From Yponomeuta sedellus (taxonomy: Eukaryota; Arthropoda; Insecta; Lepidoptera; Yponomeutidae): 64,000 bases of DNA. The translations under genes and the position numbers were made by a program. Position 1 is the first letter of the stretch, and each line of letters begins with the position of its first letter. The notes beneath the pieces were generated by a model. That model was given only the letters and a program-made list of their open reading frames with translations. It did not search any database and had not been told where the DNA came from. Of the stretch, positions 33,236 through 45,150 are shown in pieces. The DNA lies in assembly GCA_934045075.1 (NCBI GenBank), contig OW203738.1:4579487-4643486 (forward strand), written 5' to 3'.

Positions 33236-34067
33236 AGAGTGCTTAGTGCGAGTTTGACAGATCCAATCGAATAACTTTACTACCGCGTTAATCAAGCATT
33301 GAGTAGTGAGTATGAGGAGTAAGTTAACCGTTCGAACTGGCAAAACGCTGTCACAGTACCACTCGCACTCGCATTTATTCGTGTTTTGGCTGGTAAACGT
33401 GTTCACTTCTCAACGTAAACCATTACAACTCGCACTCAGCAATTTTAATTTCCATACGTGTCACTAGGTGGCGCTTCCTCGATGCCATAGAAATATGAGT
33501 TTACGTTGGAACGTTGTATAACTTTATAAATAATAATAAACTGGAACGACTTCAGGTGTTGTTTTATTTGTAGATATTTATAGTAATTTTAAAACAGAAA
33601 ACTGGATAAAAAACGGAGAAGCGGAGAAGCAGGTAAAAAAGTCAGATCTGGTCAAAGGGTAAAGTTACTACTTTACCCTTTGACCAGATCTGACTTTTTT
33701 GTGGTGAAAAATGAGGGAAATCGAAGAATGTGTTTTCCCTCATTTTTGAAACTGGAACGACTTCAGGTGGTGTTTTATTTGTAGATATTTATAGTAATTT
33801 TAAAACAGAAAACTGGATAAAAAACGGAGAAGCGGAGAAGCAGGTAAAAAAGTCAGATCTGGTCAAAGGGTAAAGTTACTACTTTACCCTTTGACCAGAT
33901 CTGACTTTTTTGTGGTGAAAAATGAGGGAAATCGAAGAATGTGTGACGAACATAATTTAAATATTTGAAAATGATAGATAGAAAAGAAATAAAAATGGTG
34001 TGAAGAGGTTTGCACCGTTACAACGTTAACGCGATCGAGTAGTTAAAAAACTCGCACTAAGCACTCT
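33236..34067. mobile_element. MITE-D, copy 3, split by element K
   Basis: Minus-oriented relative to copy 1: 33236-33507 is most of the element, and its other end resumes at about 34026 (TTAACGCGATCGAGTAG) to 34067. The insertion lies at the GTTTACGTTAACGCG site. Confidence 0.75.
33508..34025 (+). mobile_element. Element K with internal 211-bp duplication and two 31-bp hairpins
   Basis: Starts near TTGTATAACTTTATAAAT and ends TTTGCACCGTTACAA, so the tips are short inverted repeats (TTGTAnAAC / GTTACAA). CTGGAACGAC begins at 33541 and again at 33752 (period 211 bp). Each copy holds a perfect inverted repeat (33635-33700 and 33846-33911), arms AAAAAAGTCAGATCTGG..., loop TACT. No coding potential. 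Confidence 0.65.
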
Positions 34068-34430
34068 GGGCCTTGTAGTCGAAACGAATATTCGTTTGCG
34101 GGTCTAAACGCGGCCGCGACAAAAATAAAAACGTCTTCGCCATCTGATGCGCGCCTACAGGTGCTAGGGGGGCTTTGTGCTGAAAGCGGTGTGCCAGGCA
34201 CGTGCCACCTTGCGGGGGGACAGGTGAGATGCGCGCGCGCAGCCTAGCCCGGGGGAATTCGGAAGTCAAAAAACAGAGAAATGGCGGAAAGTACGTTGCG
34301 AAGGTATATAGACGAGCGAAGGCAGATGGTTTTGTTGTTTGTTGTGGCTAAAGTAACGACGAAAACATTTCATGCTGTGTAGAAACATAACACGATGTGG
34401 GATATATAATTATAAACATCGCCTTATCGA
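34068..34430. other. GC-rich unrecognised segment
   Basis: 34085-34265 is GC-rich with GCGCGCGCGC and GGCCGCG words in otherwise AT-rich DNA. A 70-codon minus ORF here has no recognisable domain. Confidence 0.35.
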
Positions 34431-34434
34431 TATC

Positions 34435-34800
34435 AACCCTCGTATGTCCCCACTATAAATTGTATTTTATCACCTTCAGATAAGGTCCAGAACCGATGCA
34501 CAATTCATAATAGCCGTGTCCGATTAAGGGTGAAGCAGTATTTATGTGGCATGCAACGCCCCACTGCTGGGGCACGGGTCTCTCCTGCATCGCAGGAAGG
34601 TTAGGCCACTCCACCACGGGGGCCAAGTCCGGGTCGGTGGAGGATTGTAAGACAATGGCGGGCCTTACTGACAGAAGTTATCAACCCGCCCATAAAGCCC
34701 ATAACGTGGCTTAAGGACTACCATTACATGACAGCCGGCACCAATGGCTTAACGTGCCTTGCGAAGCACGGAAGCGCCGGAAAAAATGCCACTGGCATTT
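34435..34800 (+). repeat. SINE-E-type repeat with a 104-bp insertion
   Basis: The repeat is broken after GTATGTCCCCACT and resumes at CCCCACTGCTGGGGCACGG. The 104-bp insert (34455-34558) is flanked by a 7-bp duplication CCCCACT (34448-34454 and 34559-34565). Confidence 0.7.
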
Positions 34801-35329
34801 TTGCCTTATCCTTATTGTTAAAAAAGTTATGATGAAAACTTTAAGAGGATGTGAAGACACACGAACAATTTGCTGATCATAACTCCTCAATGGCGTTATA
34901 CACTGTGTCAAAACTCATCAGAGAATGCTGCAAAGAATAATGATTAAGATTCCGGCATCAATAGATTGTAGCTACGAGTATATGCTCTGGAATAGGCTGT
35001 ACAAGTTTTGAACCTGACGTCAGGTCGGCGGGTTAAACTCTCTATGACTCGGTAAATACGGCGTAACCAATGTAAACCAGAGTAAACTAGTCGCAACTAA
35101 TTCAGAGTTATCTTTTGGTAGGTAGCGTTAGCAAAACCAACCATGAATTTTTAGCAGCCGCGGTCCTTATCGTCCCACTTTGACTAGCGAAGGTTGGCAG
35201 TCAGGTCTGCATACTTATCTAAGTCCCTCGCTAGGTGGAAGAGCTGCCAAGGCAGCACTCTCAATTCCGGTCCACTACCGCAGGTTTCTCCACCAGTATT
35301 GTTTTCTCCAAAAAGAGGTTGTTTACAGT

Positions 35330-35405
35330 AAGACAGGGCGCTATTGCGCTTATTAGGGGAGGGCTATGTCCAGCAGTGGACTAGTATAGCCTGACGATGA
35401 CGACG
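35330..35405 (+). repeat. LINE 3' tail (CAGCAGTGGACTA type)
   Basis: TTAGGGGAGGGCTATGTCCA, GCAGTGGACTAGTATAGCC and a GACGACGAC tail. Other copies: 35855-36045, 39715-39860, 48165-48385, 48565-48755, 60838-60915, and in both arms of the large inverted repeat. Confidence 0.65.
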
Positions 35406-35854
35406 ACAGTAAAATATGAGAACGAAACGATTCAAGGTACTTCTTTAGTGGACTAGCGACACGGTCTATCATGATGAGCACTAACTTGTATGCACTTCAG
35501 TACCTTGTCAAAGTCAAAATAGCCAATTTCTCATATATCAAGCTCGAAGAGGTTAATATGACAAGGTTCTAAGGTGCACACGACTGTACACTGTGTTGAT
35601 GCAGCGGAAGAAAGTCCTCCAGGGCAGCGATTATCATGATAATTCGAGGTACATTGCAAAGCATTCCTCCTACTGGTAAATATGTGGGTTAATCGGCTTT
35701 GCAATGTACATCGAATTGTCATGGTAAACCATGAATAAATGAATTTTACTTGTATGAAATGGGGCCTGCTCTGTATTAAGAGTAGATGTCGTTTGGCACT
35801 GACTTCGTTTGAAATTAGTTATCTATTATTAGTTATGTAATTGTTTCTTCTTCT

Positions 35855-36045
35855 TCAGGCTATATTATGTAGTCCACTGCTGGACATAGCCCTCCCCTAA
35901 TGAGCGCCATAGCGCCCTGTCTTCAGCTTGCCGCATCCAGCATCTGCCGCAGTTTTTCGCAGATCGTCATCCCACCTGGTCGGAGGGCGTCCTACACTAC
36001 GTTTGCCGAGTCGCGGTCTCCAAAGAACACGCTTACTCCAACGGT
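35855..36045 (-). repeat. LINE 3' end fragment
   Basis: Minus orientation. AGTCCACTGCTGGACATAGC, then CGCAGATCGTCATCCCACCT and GGAGGGCGTCCTACACTACG, which is the reverse of the RTE-type GRP...RW coding end. Confidence 0.6.
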
Positions 36046-36194
36046 TGTCGGTAAGTGTAATGTATTTAACTGTTTTTGTAAGTATATTATTATTAAGTTT
36101 AAGTATGTTAGATGTTAGTTATAATACCTTACCTACTCAGCCTGACAAACGTTCCTACTTAAAACGCTTTGGGATGCTAACTAGGGCCACCAAT

Positions 36195-36440
36195 GAAATA
36201 AAAATCGTAACTTGAATATTAAGTAATACGTTTTTTTCAAAAAGTAAACCACGAAAATTATGTACCTAAAGTAAATCTTGACCACTATGGCAACTATTTT
36301 CAGAAGTCCTAGGATGTTGATACTGGGTTCTAGGTTGTATGTTCAAAAAATTGTTGTCACAGATATTAAGGGTTTTGATATTTATTTTTTGAAAAAAAAA
36401 ACGTATTATAAAACAAGTTATTATTTTCATTCCGTTAGCG
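36195..36440. mobile_element. MITE-L, copy
   Basis: AATACGTTTTTTTCAAAAAG at the left and AAAAAAAACGTATTATAAAA at the right are inverted repeats. The ORF at 36278-36571 crosses this repeat and is not a gene. Confidence 0.45.
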
Positions 36441-36659
36441 CTATCTTCTATTATTACTCTTCTATTATTATTATTATTCTTGTGTGTAGGTTATTACTTT
36501 CCTTGTCTTTTGTAGAACTTTATTATAAGATATATATATGTATGTTTATAATAAATTATAAGTTTATATAAGTAACGGTATGTATTATTATTATTAAGTA
36601 TAATGTATGTATCAATATTCAATTTGCACTGGCTTCCCGTCTTTCTAATTTCCTTCAGC

Positions 36660-36790
36660 AACTTTCCATCGTAAGGTTGTCTGGAAGAAATTGCTTTTAG
36701 CAATAAGGCCGCCAATTGTACTATGTATATTTGCAATTGTTTTGTATTTGTTGTTTTTCCAGTGTACAATAAAGAATATTCTTATCTTAT
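36660..36790 (+). repeat. LINE 3' tail (CR1/Zenon-like)
   Basis: GTAAGGTTGTCTGGAAGAAA, AGCAATAAGGCCGCCAATTG, GTACAATAAAGAATATTC and a CTTATCTTATCTT tail. Confidence 0.65.
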
Positions 36791-37189
36791 CTTAGCGCTG
36801 TTTTAATGCCATAAAGAATTTAAAAAAAATCATAATCATGACAAACCTTTTTACTTAAACATGTTCAATCAATCTCGCTTTTACTATCTCTACATTATTT
36901 TATTTTATTTTATTTTATTTCAACAAATAAATTAAATTGAAGCAAGCTTAGTACAAGAATGCTAAGCTCTTACAAACAATGACATTATTACGGAGTGCCA
37001 GCAGCCCTGGCATAAGTTAAACACTAAACAACAATGTTTAAACTAAGTATTGTTACGAGACTATTTATTTATTTCAATTAATTTACAGACAACGTGGTCC
37101 AGTGTTATATTAGTAGCAATAAATATAGAACTTAGACTAGGGCTAGTATTTAATATGTAACAGTGACTATGTACCCCTCGATTTTTTAA

Positions 37190-37560
37190 CGACCACATGT
37201 GCCCCTCTTACCTTTTAGGAAGTTTTTAGGAAGGAAAGTGGCTAACGTAAATAAGGCGATGCAATACCCTTCCCATAGTAGCATCCACAGCGCAACGCTG
37301 TCTCTCGATCAGAGCCGCGGTGGCTACCCCGGGCGGGCGCGCCACGGCGGCGCCAGCGGCGGTCGATACCGCCTCCCCCGGCGCCATACGGCAAGTTTCC
37401 TACTTATGAGGCTCTCAGGGGCAGCTCGCTGAACTGTTGGAGGGATGGAGAATGAACGGGGAGTATGTGCAGATTTCCGGCGCATGAATGTTGATGCGTC
37501 AAGAGAATAACATGGGACTTGAAAATATATCTCAGATGATGATTAGATGATAGGTAATTA
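37190..37560. other. GC-rich unrecognised segment
   Basis: 37300-37430 is rich in GCGGCGCC words. The plus ORF 37199-37432 (77 codons) is Gly/Arg-rich and not recognised. Flanks are AT-rich. Confidence 0.35.
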
Positions 37561-37984
37561 ATATGATCATATAGATAGACAAACTAGCTGACCCCGCCAA
37601 CGTTGCTCTGCAAATTAGCCTCTGCTTCAAATCTGCCAAAAGTACACAAAAGGGTCATAAAAATTGGTGAAGCCTTTTCGGAGCAGGTTAATGTGATACA
37701 CGTCTGATACTGATATTTTTTAATATTTTAGAAAAGTAATAAAAACAGTTGCTATATTACGTTCTCAATATTTTAACCTTCAGTGTATCGTACGGTAGAA
37801 TTCTGTTAAAAGCTGTTAAAGTGCAACAGAGCTGTTAAAACTGTTAACAACTTGTTTATGTACCTACCGGAAAACGGATTAGAGTTTTAGAATGTCTATT
37901 CTGAGGGTGTGAAAAACAATTTCAATTATTGTACTTACAACGTCAATAACTTCTTAACACGTGGGTGTTGTAAGTTCTAATTTT

Positions 37985-38240
37985 CTTTCCGCATATGTTT
38001 AGCAGAATTGCTCTGTTGAAGTGGCAGTGGGCGGGGCACCTAGCTCGAAGAACTGATGGCCGTTGGGGCGAAAAAGTTCTAACCTGGCGACCGCGGTCCG
38101 GACGACGCAGCGTGGGCAGGCCCTCCACCAGATGGTCTGACTACCTGGTTACGGTGGCGGGGAGTCGCTGGACGCGGGCGGCACAAGACCGTGAAGCTTG
38201 GAGGCCTATATCCTGCAGTGGGCGTCAAATGGCTGATGAT
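37985..38240 (+). pseudogene. RTE-type LINE ORF C-terminus
   Basis: Reads LLKWQWAGHLARRTDGRWGE, WRPRSGRRSVGRPSTRWSD and SRWTRAAQDREAW, then a frame break before the usual AYVQQW end, and a CTGATGATGAT tail. 5'-truncated. Confidence 0.75.
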
Positions 38241-38255
38241 GATATGTTTAGCTGA

Positions 38256-39714
38256 AAATATTGGAAACATCTGGTAGTAAATTGTCACGTTATCACGTAG
38301 TTACATTCACGCGTTGCCTACAACTCGAAACATCTCCACCGTAATCAAATCATTACCCCAACAAAATGTCAAGATGCCTCGCGGTCTATTTGCGTTGATG
38401 GAGTGCGTCGCGGTCGTGTCAACACACATACGATGGGAACTTTTACAGAAGGTTTGCTGCAAATAACTAAGTTATTCCGATTGGGAAAATCGATCAAGGG
38501 GCAAGTGGACTGATTGGGAAAACAGAACGATCAGGAAAATACTTGGTGCGAATGGTATTATTAATATTTATGACATGAGGCCTGGTTCATTTACTCACTG
38601 TCTATTATCGGATCTTTATGCAGGTATAGGAGATATTTTCGTCTGAAATAACATGAATTTCTCTTGTTCTATCTTGTCGAAAAGGTTTCCTTCTGATCAA
38701 CGTGAAAGAAGGAAGGAAGTAGTTCTTTCAACTGTAAGATCTGTCGCCGAATGTTGAATTAGATTAGGTTAGAACTCTTAATTGTACACAGCAAAAATCC
38801 AAATGCATAAAAACATCATCTGTAGATTTTCACGTTTGCGATGGAAGAACAAAAATGAACATTTTATAAAATCAGTACACACGCCACAATAACAAAACAA
38901 AAATAAACACCATACAAAAAAACAAGGAAAATGAACTGGTATTATAAATGTCCGCTGACTCAGCAGTATGCTGATGAGCAAGCGTTCAGCGCTGATTTTC
39001 AGTCAGTGCCAGGAGGTACCCCGCGAGCGACGCAGAACGTGATAGTAATTAGTATGGAAGTTGGCAGCCGGGCCGTAATATAAGGGCTGACTCAAGCCCT
39101 TACTAACACTACACTACTCTAAGTGCCGCACCAAGACACGTCCATTTATTTAAATCTTTTTAGGGTGACATGATCACCCACCAAACCCTTAAATAAAGAT
39201 TATAAAAAAATTATTATCTTTCACTTATTATCAATGAAACAGAAAAGGACAACAGCATACTTAATCGGAGATTTACTTTAATTGACGTTTCTGAGTGCGG
39301 CGGTAACAATTGAGCCATCCTTTTGCTCATTTCCCCGCTATGGTGTCAGAGATATTTGGTTGGACGCGCTGCCAACTACAGTAGCTAGATGCGATTGAGC
39401 GCCAATTTGATAAAACGACGTAAGTACGAATATCGACTGTAAGATTTGCTGTTTACTGTACTTGAGCGAACATCTGCTTCGATAGACGTCACGAGGAGTG
39501 CCCGATGCAGTTTGAATCTATTTTGTTAGTGTCTGCATTGCAGTGTCCAGCCTACATTAATCCACTGCGAGGCAATTACGGTGGAATTGGTCATACGATT
39601 GGAATCGTTTAGAAAAGAGCCACCTTTTGAATACATTTCCTTAGAGAAGATAGAGTTATAAACGAAAGCGTAACATAGACCGGTTTTAGTTTACAGTTTT
39701 TGGGCAATGTATCT
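38256..39714. other. No gene recognised
   Basis: Only short ORFs. No repeat family seen elsewhere in the window is obvious here. Confidence 0.35.
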
Positions 39715-39860
39715 TCTTCTTTTTCTTCAGGCTATATTAGTCCACTGCTGGACATAGCCCTCCCCTAATGAGCGCAACAGCGCCAGGTTGTGCCGTCATT
39801 GGGGCGTAATGCACATAATCCCCACGCTGGGAATGCGGGTTGGGGATCGCAGTTTGTATC
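39715..39860 (-). repeat. LINE 3' tail
   Basis: TCTTCAGGCTATATTAGTCC, GACATAGCCCTCCCCTAATG and CCCCACGCTGGGAATGCGGG, minus orientation. Confidence 0.6.
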
Positions 39861-39879
39861 TAATCAATATTAATATAAA

Positions 39880-40075
39880 TAAATAAATAACTTCACACAA
39901 CACATCAACTTTTGGCGTCCCAATCTAGGATACGTTGTGCTATGGTAACCAGGCAAGGACGTCACAAACCCGAAAATACACCCATACAAATATACGGCGA
40001 CCACCAGTGGGAATCACACTCACGACCTCTGTCTTGGTAGCTAAGCACCTTAACGGCTAGACCAACAAGGCAGTA
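39880..40075 (-). repeat. tRNA-derived SINE with CTATGGTAACCAGG body
   Basis: Minus strand begins TTGGTCTAGCCGTTAAGGTG (box A-like), with box B-like GTGTGATTCCC, then GTATCCTAGATTGGGACGCC. Related pieces at 49040-49115 and 58975-59075. Confidence 0.6.
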
Positions 40076-40868
40076 TACTGAATCCTATTAATTACATTTG
40101 TCAACATTTTATTAGAACGGTTAGAAGGAAACTATCCCTTTAAATATCATCTTCAATATCCTTTAGGAAGCTTTAGAAAACAAAGTCAGTACATGTCTGT
40201 CTCAAACCTAGCCCCTAATTGAGGCCAGCATTCTACAGAAGCGCTACCACCGCTCAGACCAACTAAACTCAGTCAATATCGATTTTTTAGACGACTAAAA
40301 GAACAAAAAAAGGTTCCTCTCGGTTCTAATATAGAAATTCAGAAATCAGCGATCGATCAAATATAAACTAGTCAAAAGCGTGGTGTCCAATTCGTTTGTT
40401 TTTACAACCGCCAAAACTTGGGTGTCTGATTCAACTGGATACACGGCAATCTAATCGCCTTGGTTCTTCTAGAAAATAACTCAACACGCCTTAAGATTCC
40501 TGAAATGACAGCATCAACGAAGCAGAGATTTTTATAGTATAGAGTATGTAGAATTTTTTTTTGTATAATTTTAGGAAGGCGACAGAAGGTGGGACAAAGA
40601 AAATTCTGTTCTGTTCTGTGAAACTGAAATTGTCTTTATTGACAACCAATAATAAATAAAGTACAATAACTGAAATAAACATTAAAATCTAATTTTGGAA
40701 AAAGGCCTTAGCTCAGCTTAAAGTCGTCTGGGAACAAGCTCCACTGGCGACGCTGATTTTCAGCAAAATGTTAGGTTGGAGATATAAAATTACTTAAGTC
40801 GCCGAGCGCAGAAAACACAGTTTTCATGTTCGTTGAATACATTTCAAGTTTTATAAATTATTATAAAA

Positions 40869-41014
40869 CTTACCCCCTTATTCATAATAGTCCGCTAGCT
40901 TAAAACAGCTGCTAAAGAGTGTTCTCTTTCATTCTGACTTAGGTCAATAGAAGAGGACAGAGTGAGAATAAGCATTGCTTAAAGTTAACAGACTATTATG
41001 AATAAGGGGGTTAA
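40869..41014. mobile_element. 146-bp MITE with CCCCCTTATTCATAATAGTC ends
   Basis: TTACCCCCTTATTCATAATA at the left and TATTATGAATAAGGGGGTTA at the right are inverted repeats of about 24 bp. Non-coding. Confidence 0.75.
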
Positions 41015-41099
41015 GGTTTAGAGGCGTAAGAATCGTTACAGAGTCGCTGAGCACAAAACAACGTTGAATACAATAAAAACAAAATACAACATATGTTTT

Positions 41100-41205
41100 T
41101 GAGGACAATGTAAGGACAATGGACGAGATTAGCAGAGGATAGGCGAAGTGGGCGCGAAGCCTATGCCCAATAGTGGGCACTTTTCGTGGGCTGTACCGAT
41201 ACAAT
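41100..41205 (+). repeat. RTE-type LINE 3' end fragment
   Basis: GGACGAGATTAGCAGAGGAT and GCCTATGCCCAATAGTGGGC correspond to the degraded ORF end. Confidence 0.45.
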
Positions 41206-41344
41206 TTTTTTTCGCCGAGAATTATGTTAGGGCGAACAGCGAAAGGCTTTTTAAAAAAGGAAAATTAATTATAAAATAGTATTTATTATTAAAAGGCGTG
41301 TACAAGACTGGCTTAACTAATCGGAAAACTATACAATTGCAAAA

Positions 41345-43190
41345 GTGCTGCTCTGCACTTCTGTGACGTCAATCACCTAGACGGAACCGAATGTGGGTCG
41401 CGGGCGGTGCAGCGTCAGCGGTGTCGGTCCGTGGATGCGATGTGGTAACTCCTCCCTCCTCAAGATGGAAGTTCACGAAGTGGCTTCCAGAAACGTCCTC
41501 GTTTCTACTGGGTTCTGTCTGGGTTTTGCTCCTACATTGGTACAGTTTCCAAGTCACCCAAGATATTCCCACGGCGTAGATGAGTATAGTGGGCCAATTT
41601 GGGATTACGAGGAGTAGAGGCCATTCTATGTTTCTGCTATTATCCTGTTAAAGATCCTCGGCTCTTCCAATTAAGTCGTGTAGACCATTCAGAGATACGT
41701 CGTCTAGCTGTAGATTATAGCGTACTGCTGTGTTTGGGCTTGGTTTTCTTCCGGCAGGGGTACGATTTCGTTTATGAGTACCGTACTTGTATGAGTTTGT
41801 AGAGTTCTTTTCATAATTTTCATTTCGCATCCTTCCGGTATGGATATTAAATACGTTCCTGTGAGGTGTTGGTATTGGGTTTTTGAATCGCAAGTTGATT
41901 TTGCTATCTCGTCTCGCGTGGTAGCGATGATGAGCCAGCTGTTTTCCGATATCCTTCGTATTCGGTTTTGTTTCATCCGCATCCGGGCTTCTGTGCAGTT
42001 AACTCTTCTTTGTTATACGAGGGCGATGATACAGTCCTGCGTATCGTGGAGCGGTCTCACGTCGAGGTGGTTGCAAAGCTGTTCGTAGTCGGAGATTCTT
42101 CTGCAGTCTTCTTCCAGGTAAGCGTACTCTTCACTCCCAAGTGCAAGGTATTTGGATTTAGGAATAATAGTTAAATTTTGTTTATTAGGGATGGATTAGA
42201 GGTGGATTAAATCATATATATTGGGGTTGACAATAGGTATTTCCAAAATAAAGATTACCGAATGATCTGTGCTATAGGCTTTTATAACTATATCTTCTAT
42301 CTGTGCTTCACTCCCAAGTGCAAGGTATTTGGATTTAGGAATAATAGTTAAATTTTGTTTATTAGGGATGGATTAGAGGTGGATTAAATCATATATATTG
42401 GGGTTGACAATAGGTATTTCCAAAATAAAGATTACCGAATGATCTGTGCTATAGGCTTTTATAAATATATCTTCTATCTGTGCTATAGGCTTTTATAACT
42501 ATATCCTTTCTATCTTATGAATATTTTTTATGCTTACTTCTGAGTTGCGCTGGGGCGGATTTACCTGTTGCGCCGCTTGCTGAGGTAAATTTTGCTGCGG
42601 TCTGACCATCTGTGAGCCCCTCAAATTTCCCGATAACTTACCTTTCCACGGCTGGGTATTTTGAGCCCACTGCGGTCTCTGCTGACTTGACCAATTGCTC
42701 GGTTGTGCTACGACGCCTGGGTTAAACAGCCTTGGAAGGTTTGTTTGAAATGGGGGCGGGTTGGGTCTTGGGATCTGGTGTTTTTTACTTTGGGAGGTTG
42801 AGGGTTGGGCAAAACGGTTGCTGTTCAACCTCGCTTCTTCTTGTCTTGCCGCTACAATAGCCATTTCTAGACATTCTGGTTTAGCTATTCTAACACCCAT
42901 AGATATATGAAATTCGAGTTGGTTTATATATTGCTCTATAGCCATACTTTCGTAGTACGACTTGTCAGTGTGCGTACCTACGGCATTAGTATCTAATAAT
43001 TCGCGTAAGCGTCTCCCGTATGCTTCCGCATCTTCCGACTTTTGTTTACGCATTCCTGTTAATTCCTGCATTAACTGAATCTCATTACGGGGTTCGCCTA
43101 ACCGCCTAAGCAATGCAAAACATCGATATTCTACAAAAGATTGATAGACGATATTCGGCGACAAAAAGGAAGATATTCTTGACAAGGTGC
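41345..43190 (-). pseudogene. Ty3/gypsy errantivirus-like remnant (gag and env end, pol missing)
   Basis: Minus strand. Gag: an open reading frame at 42499-43185 (228 codons) with the helical capsid-like part first and a Pro/Gln-rich tail (from about 42800 down); its N-terminus is lost in frame breaks near 43190. Env end: separate blocks between 42180 and 41370 look like the C-terminal part of the baculovirus-F-like envelope of insect errantiviruses, with a stop near 42025, a frameshift near 41700, a hydrophobic membrane segment near 41540-41600 and a short tail. A purine-rich tract at about 41449-41465 is followed by AGTTAC at 41450, a plausible LTR start. No protease, RT or integrase is present. 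Broken and not functional. Family from recollection of errantivirus features. Confidence 0.6.
42129..42482. repeat. 177-bp tandem duplication inside the gypsy remnant
   Basis: CTTCACTCCCAAGTGCAAGG begins at 42129 and at 42306. The second unit is followed by a short third piece (CTATAGGCTTTTATAACTAT). The duplicated block includes part of the env-like region. Confidence 0.8.
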
Positions 43191-43594
43191 TTGAAGGGAC
43201 CCCTCAACGAACTGTGCAAGCCACGTGTCCAAGAAAGGCTAGCATTACCACCTTTAATAAATTACAAGTATTTAATAGTTTACGTTATTCAGTTAATTGG
43301 AGCTATTCCTGAAAGGTGAATTACGTAAGCCACGTTTACATACTGTCTATTGCGGCTAGAGTAGGTAAGTCGTGTGAACCAAGACATGGATTATGCGCTA
43401 AGGTAAAGCGTCCGAAGAAAAGCAAGAAATTTACATAAACTCTGTCTGACATTCTACAAAAATCACTGTGAAATTAAACATCACAGGCAACTTTTTAGTT
43501 AATTTTTAGTGTTCAGTCAATGAAGCAACTTCAATTACTTCATTGAAGTAATGGTTAAATATGTAATTGATTTATTCACAATATAATAAATTGC

Positions 43595-43715
43595 GTAAAT
43601 AGCGTGCGTGCATGCAACGACTTATGAACGTTGATGAAGCGAAGGTGATCTGTCAGGATCGTGGCAAGTGGCAGTCCCTGGTCTCTGCCCCCTCTGGGAT
43701 ACAGGCGTGAGGTTA
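43595..43715 (+). repeat. LINE ORF2 C-terminal fragment
   Basis: GCGTGCGTGCATGCAACGAC, GATGAAGCGAAGGTGATCTG and GGGATACAGGCGTGAGGTTA: the last 120 bp of the TTATG-tailed LINE. Confidence 0.6.
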
Positions 43716-43904
43716 TGTATGTATGTATAATAAATTAATACAATTATAAGGACTAAATATCCTTGAAATCATACCAAGTGCTGTGTTCTACTAAAACTAT
43801 AAAATTTCAAATATGCTAACATTAAGTATATACATTTAATTATAACCATCCTCATTTATAGATTAAAGATTAAGAAACTTAATAAGCGGAGTAAAGATAG
43901 CAGC

Positions 43905-44165
43905 GCCAGCGCGCGCGCATAGTGTAAACGGGGCTCAGGGTGGCAGCAGACAATGCTAACGCGACTTAGGGTGTACGCACACCTGACAGTCCCACCTGTA
44001 ACGACAGTTGCGTCACACCTTTACCCCTGCGTTATCTACGTACAGCGGGTGACACATAGACACATATTTTCGTTCAATAAACGCATTTATATCCCAGGCG
44101 TTAAGAGTTGTCTTGTGAAACCGCAGTTGACTGCATCGGCGACCTTATTACTACTTCGTTCTTAG
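43905..44165 (+). repeat. Possible solo LTR fragment
   Basis: TTCGTTCAATAAACGCATTT followed by TGACTGCATCGGCGACC looks like an LTR R/U5 end with primer-binding-site-like sequence. No second copy or TG..CA boundary found. Confidence 0.25.
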
Positions 44166-44439
44166 TTAAATGGAATAGAAATTATAATTATTAGTAACGG
44201 AATTTTATAGGTCATTGTTTTTGTTAGGGCTCACTTAGTTACGTCAGACATTATTTCCTATAATTTTGTTCTAGCTTACAAACTAACTGAAGTCTAGTTT
44301 GTGAGCTAAGACTGAAGTCTGAAGTAAATTCCCTGTGATTGTAGCCCAGTTTAAACTGTTTTGACATCTTGCATGCCTCTCGTTATAATATGCAAACATT
44401 GTTGTAATATGCAAACATTGTCATTGGTACTTATTTTTT

Positions 44440-44660
44440 AATATACGTCCCACTGCAGAGCACAAGTCTTCTCTCAGAGAGCGAAAGAGAGAATAGGCTT
44501 AATTACCACGGGTGCCCACCGCGGATTGGCAATTTCAAGCGCTAAGGTGTGAGCACCTCAGACATTCAGGTTTCCTCACGTTATTTCCTCCCCAGTCGGG
44601 AGTAGTATTGCTACTACAATTTCATAAATATACCTACGTAACATACAAAAGTCATTGCTA
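44440..44660 (+). repeat. SINE-F-type repeat
   Basis: TCCCACTGCAGAGC, CTCAGAGAGCGAAAGAGAG, GGTGCCCACCGCGGATTGGC and CAGGTTTCCTCACG. Confidence 0.6.
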
Positions 44661-44779
44661 TACGCTGGGATTCGAACATTTTCTTTCTACCGCTGCCACA
44701 CCACCTTTCATTCATTATTATTGTAACTTTTTATACAATAGAATGTTTCATATCTGTCTATAGCGGTTCTGCGGACATT

Positions 44780-44905
44780 TTCGATATCAACCCTTTTGTA
44801 TGTCCCCACTGCTGGGGTACGAGTCTCTTCTTGCATAGCAGGAAGGTTAGGTCATACTCCACCACGTGGACCAAGTACGGGTTGGTGGAGGATTGCAAGA
44901 AATTT
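44780..44905 (+). repeat. SINE-E-type repeat, truncated
   Basis: GTATGTCCCCACTGCTGGGG to GGTTGGTGGAGGATTGCAAG. Followed at 45058-45118 by a SINE-C tail fragment. Confidence 0.6.
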
Positions 44906-45150
44906 TAGCCATATTTAAATTTTACCCAGGGTAATGTGACTTTTACCTTGACGATAAGCGTAACTGTACACCCGTCCACACTATGCGACTAACCAACAGC
45001 CTGGTTTGGTTAGCTAACCTAACCAAACCAGCGACTAACCAAGCCATTCCTAAGGATGGAATTTTTAGCCTCTCAATAGGTTTTTAAAATTGTCTTTAGC
45101 GCGGGTTATAAAGAATATAAGCCTAAGCCATGCCAGAGCGATGGCTTAAT

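Noticed and set aside
42499..43185. Gag frame as a domesticated host gene
   Set aside because: It starts without a proper N-terminus and lies next to broken env from the same kind of element. Without evidence of conservation, a relic is simpler.
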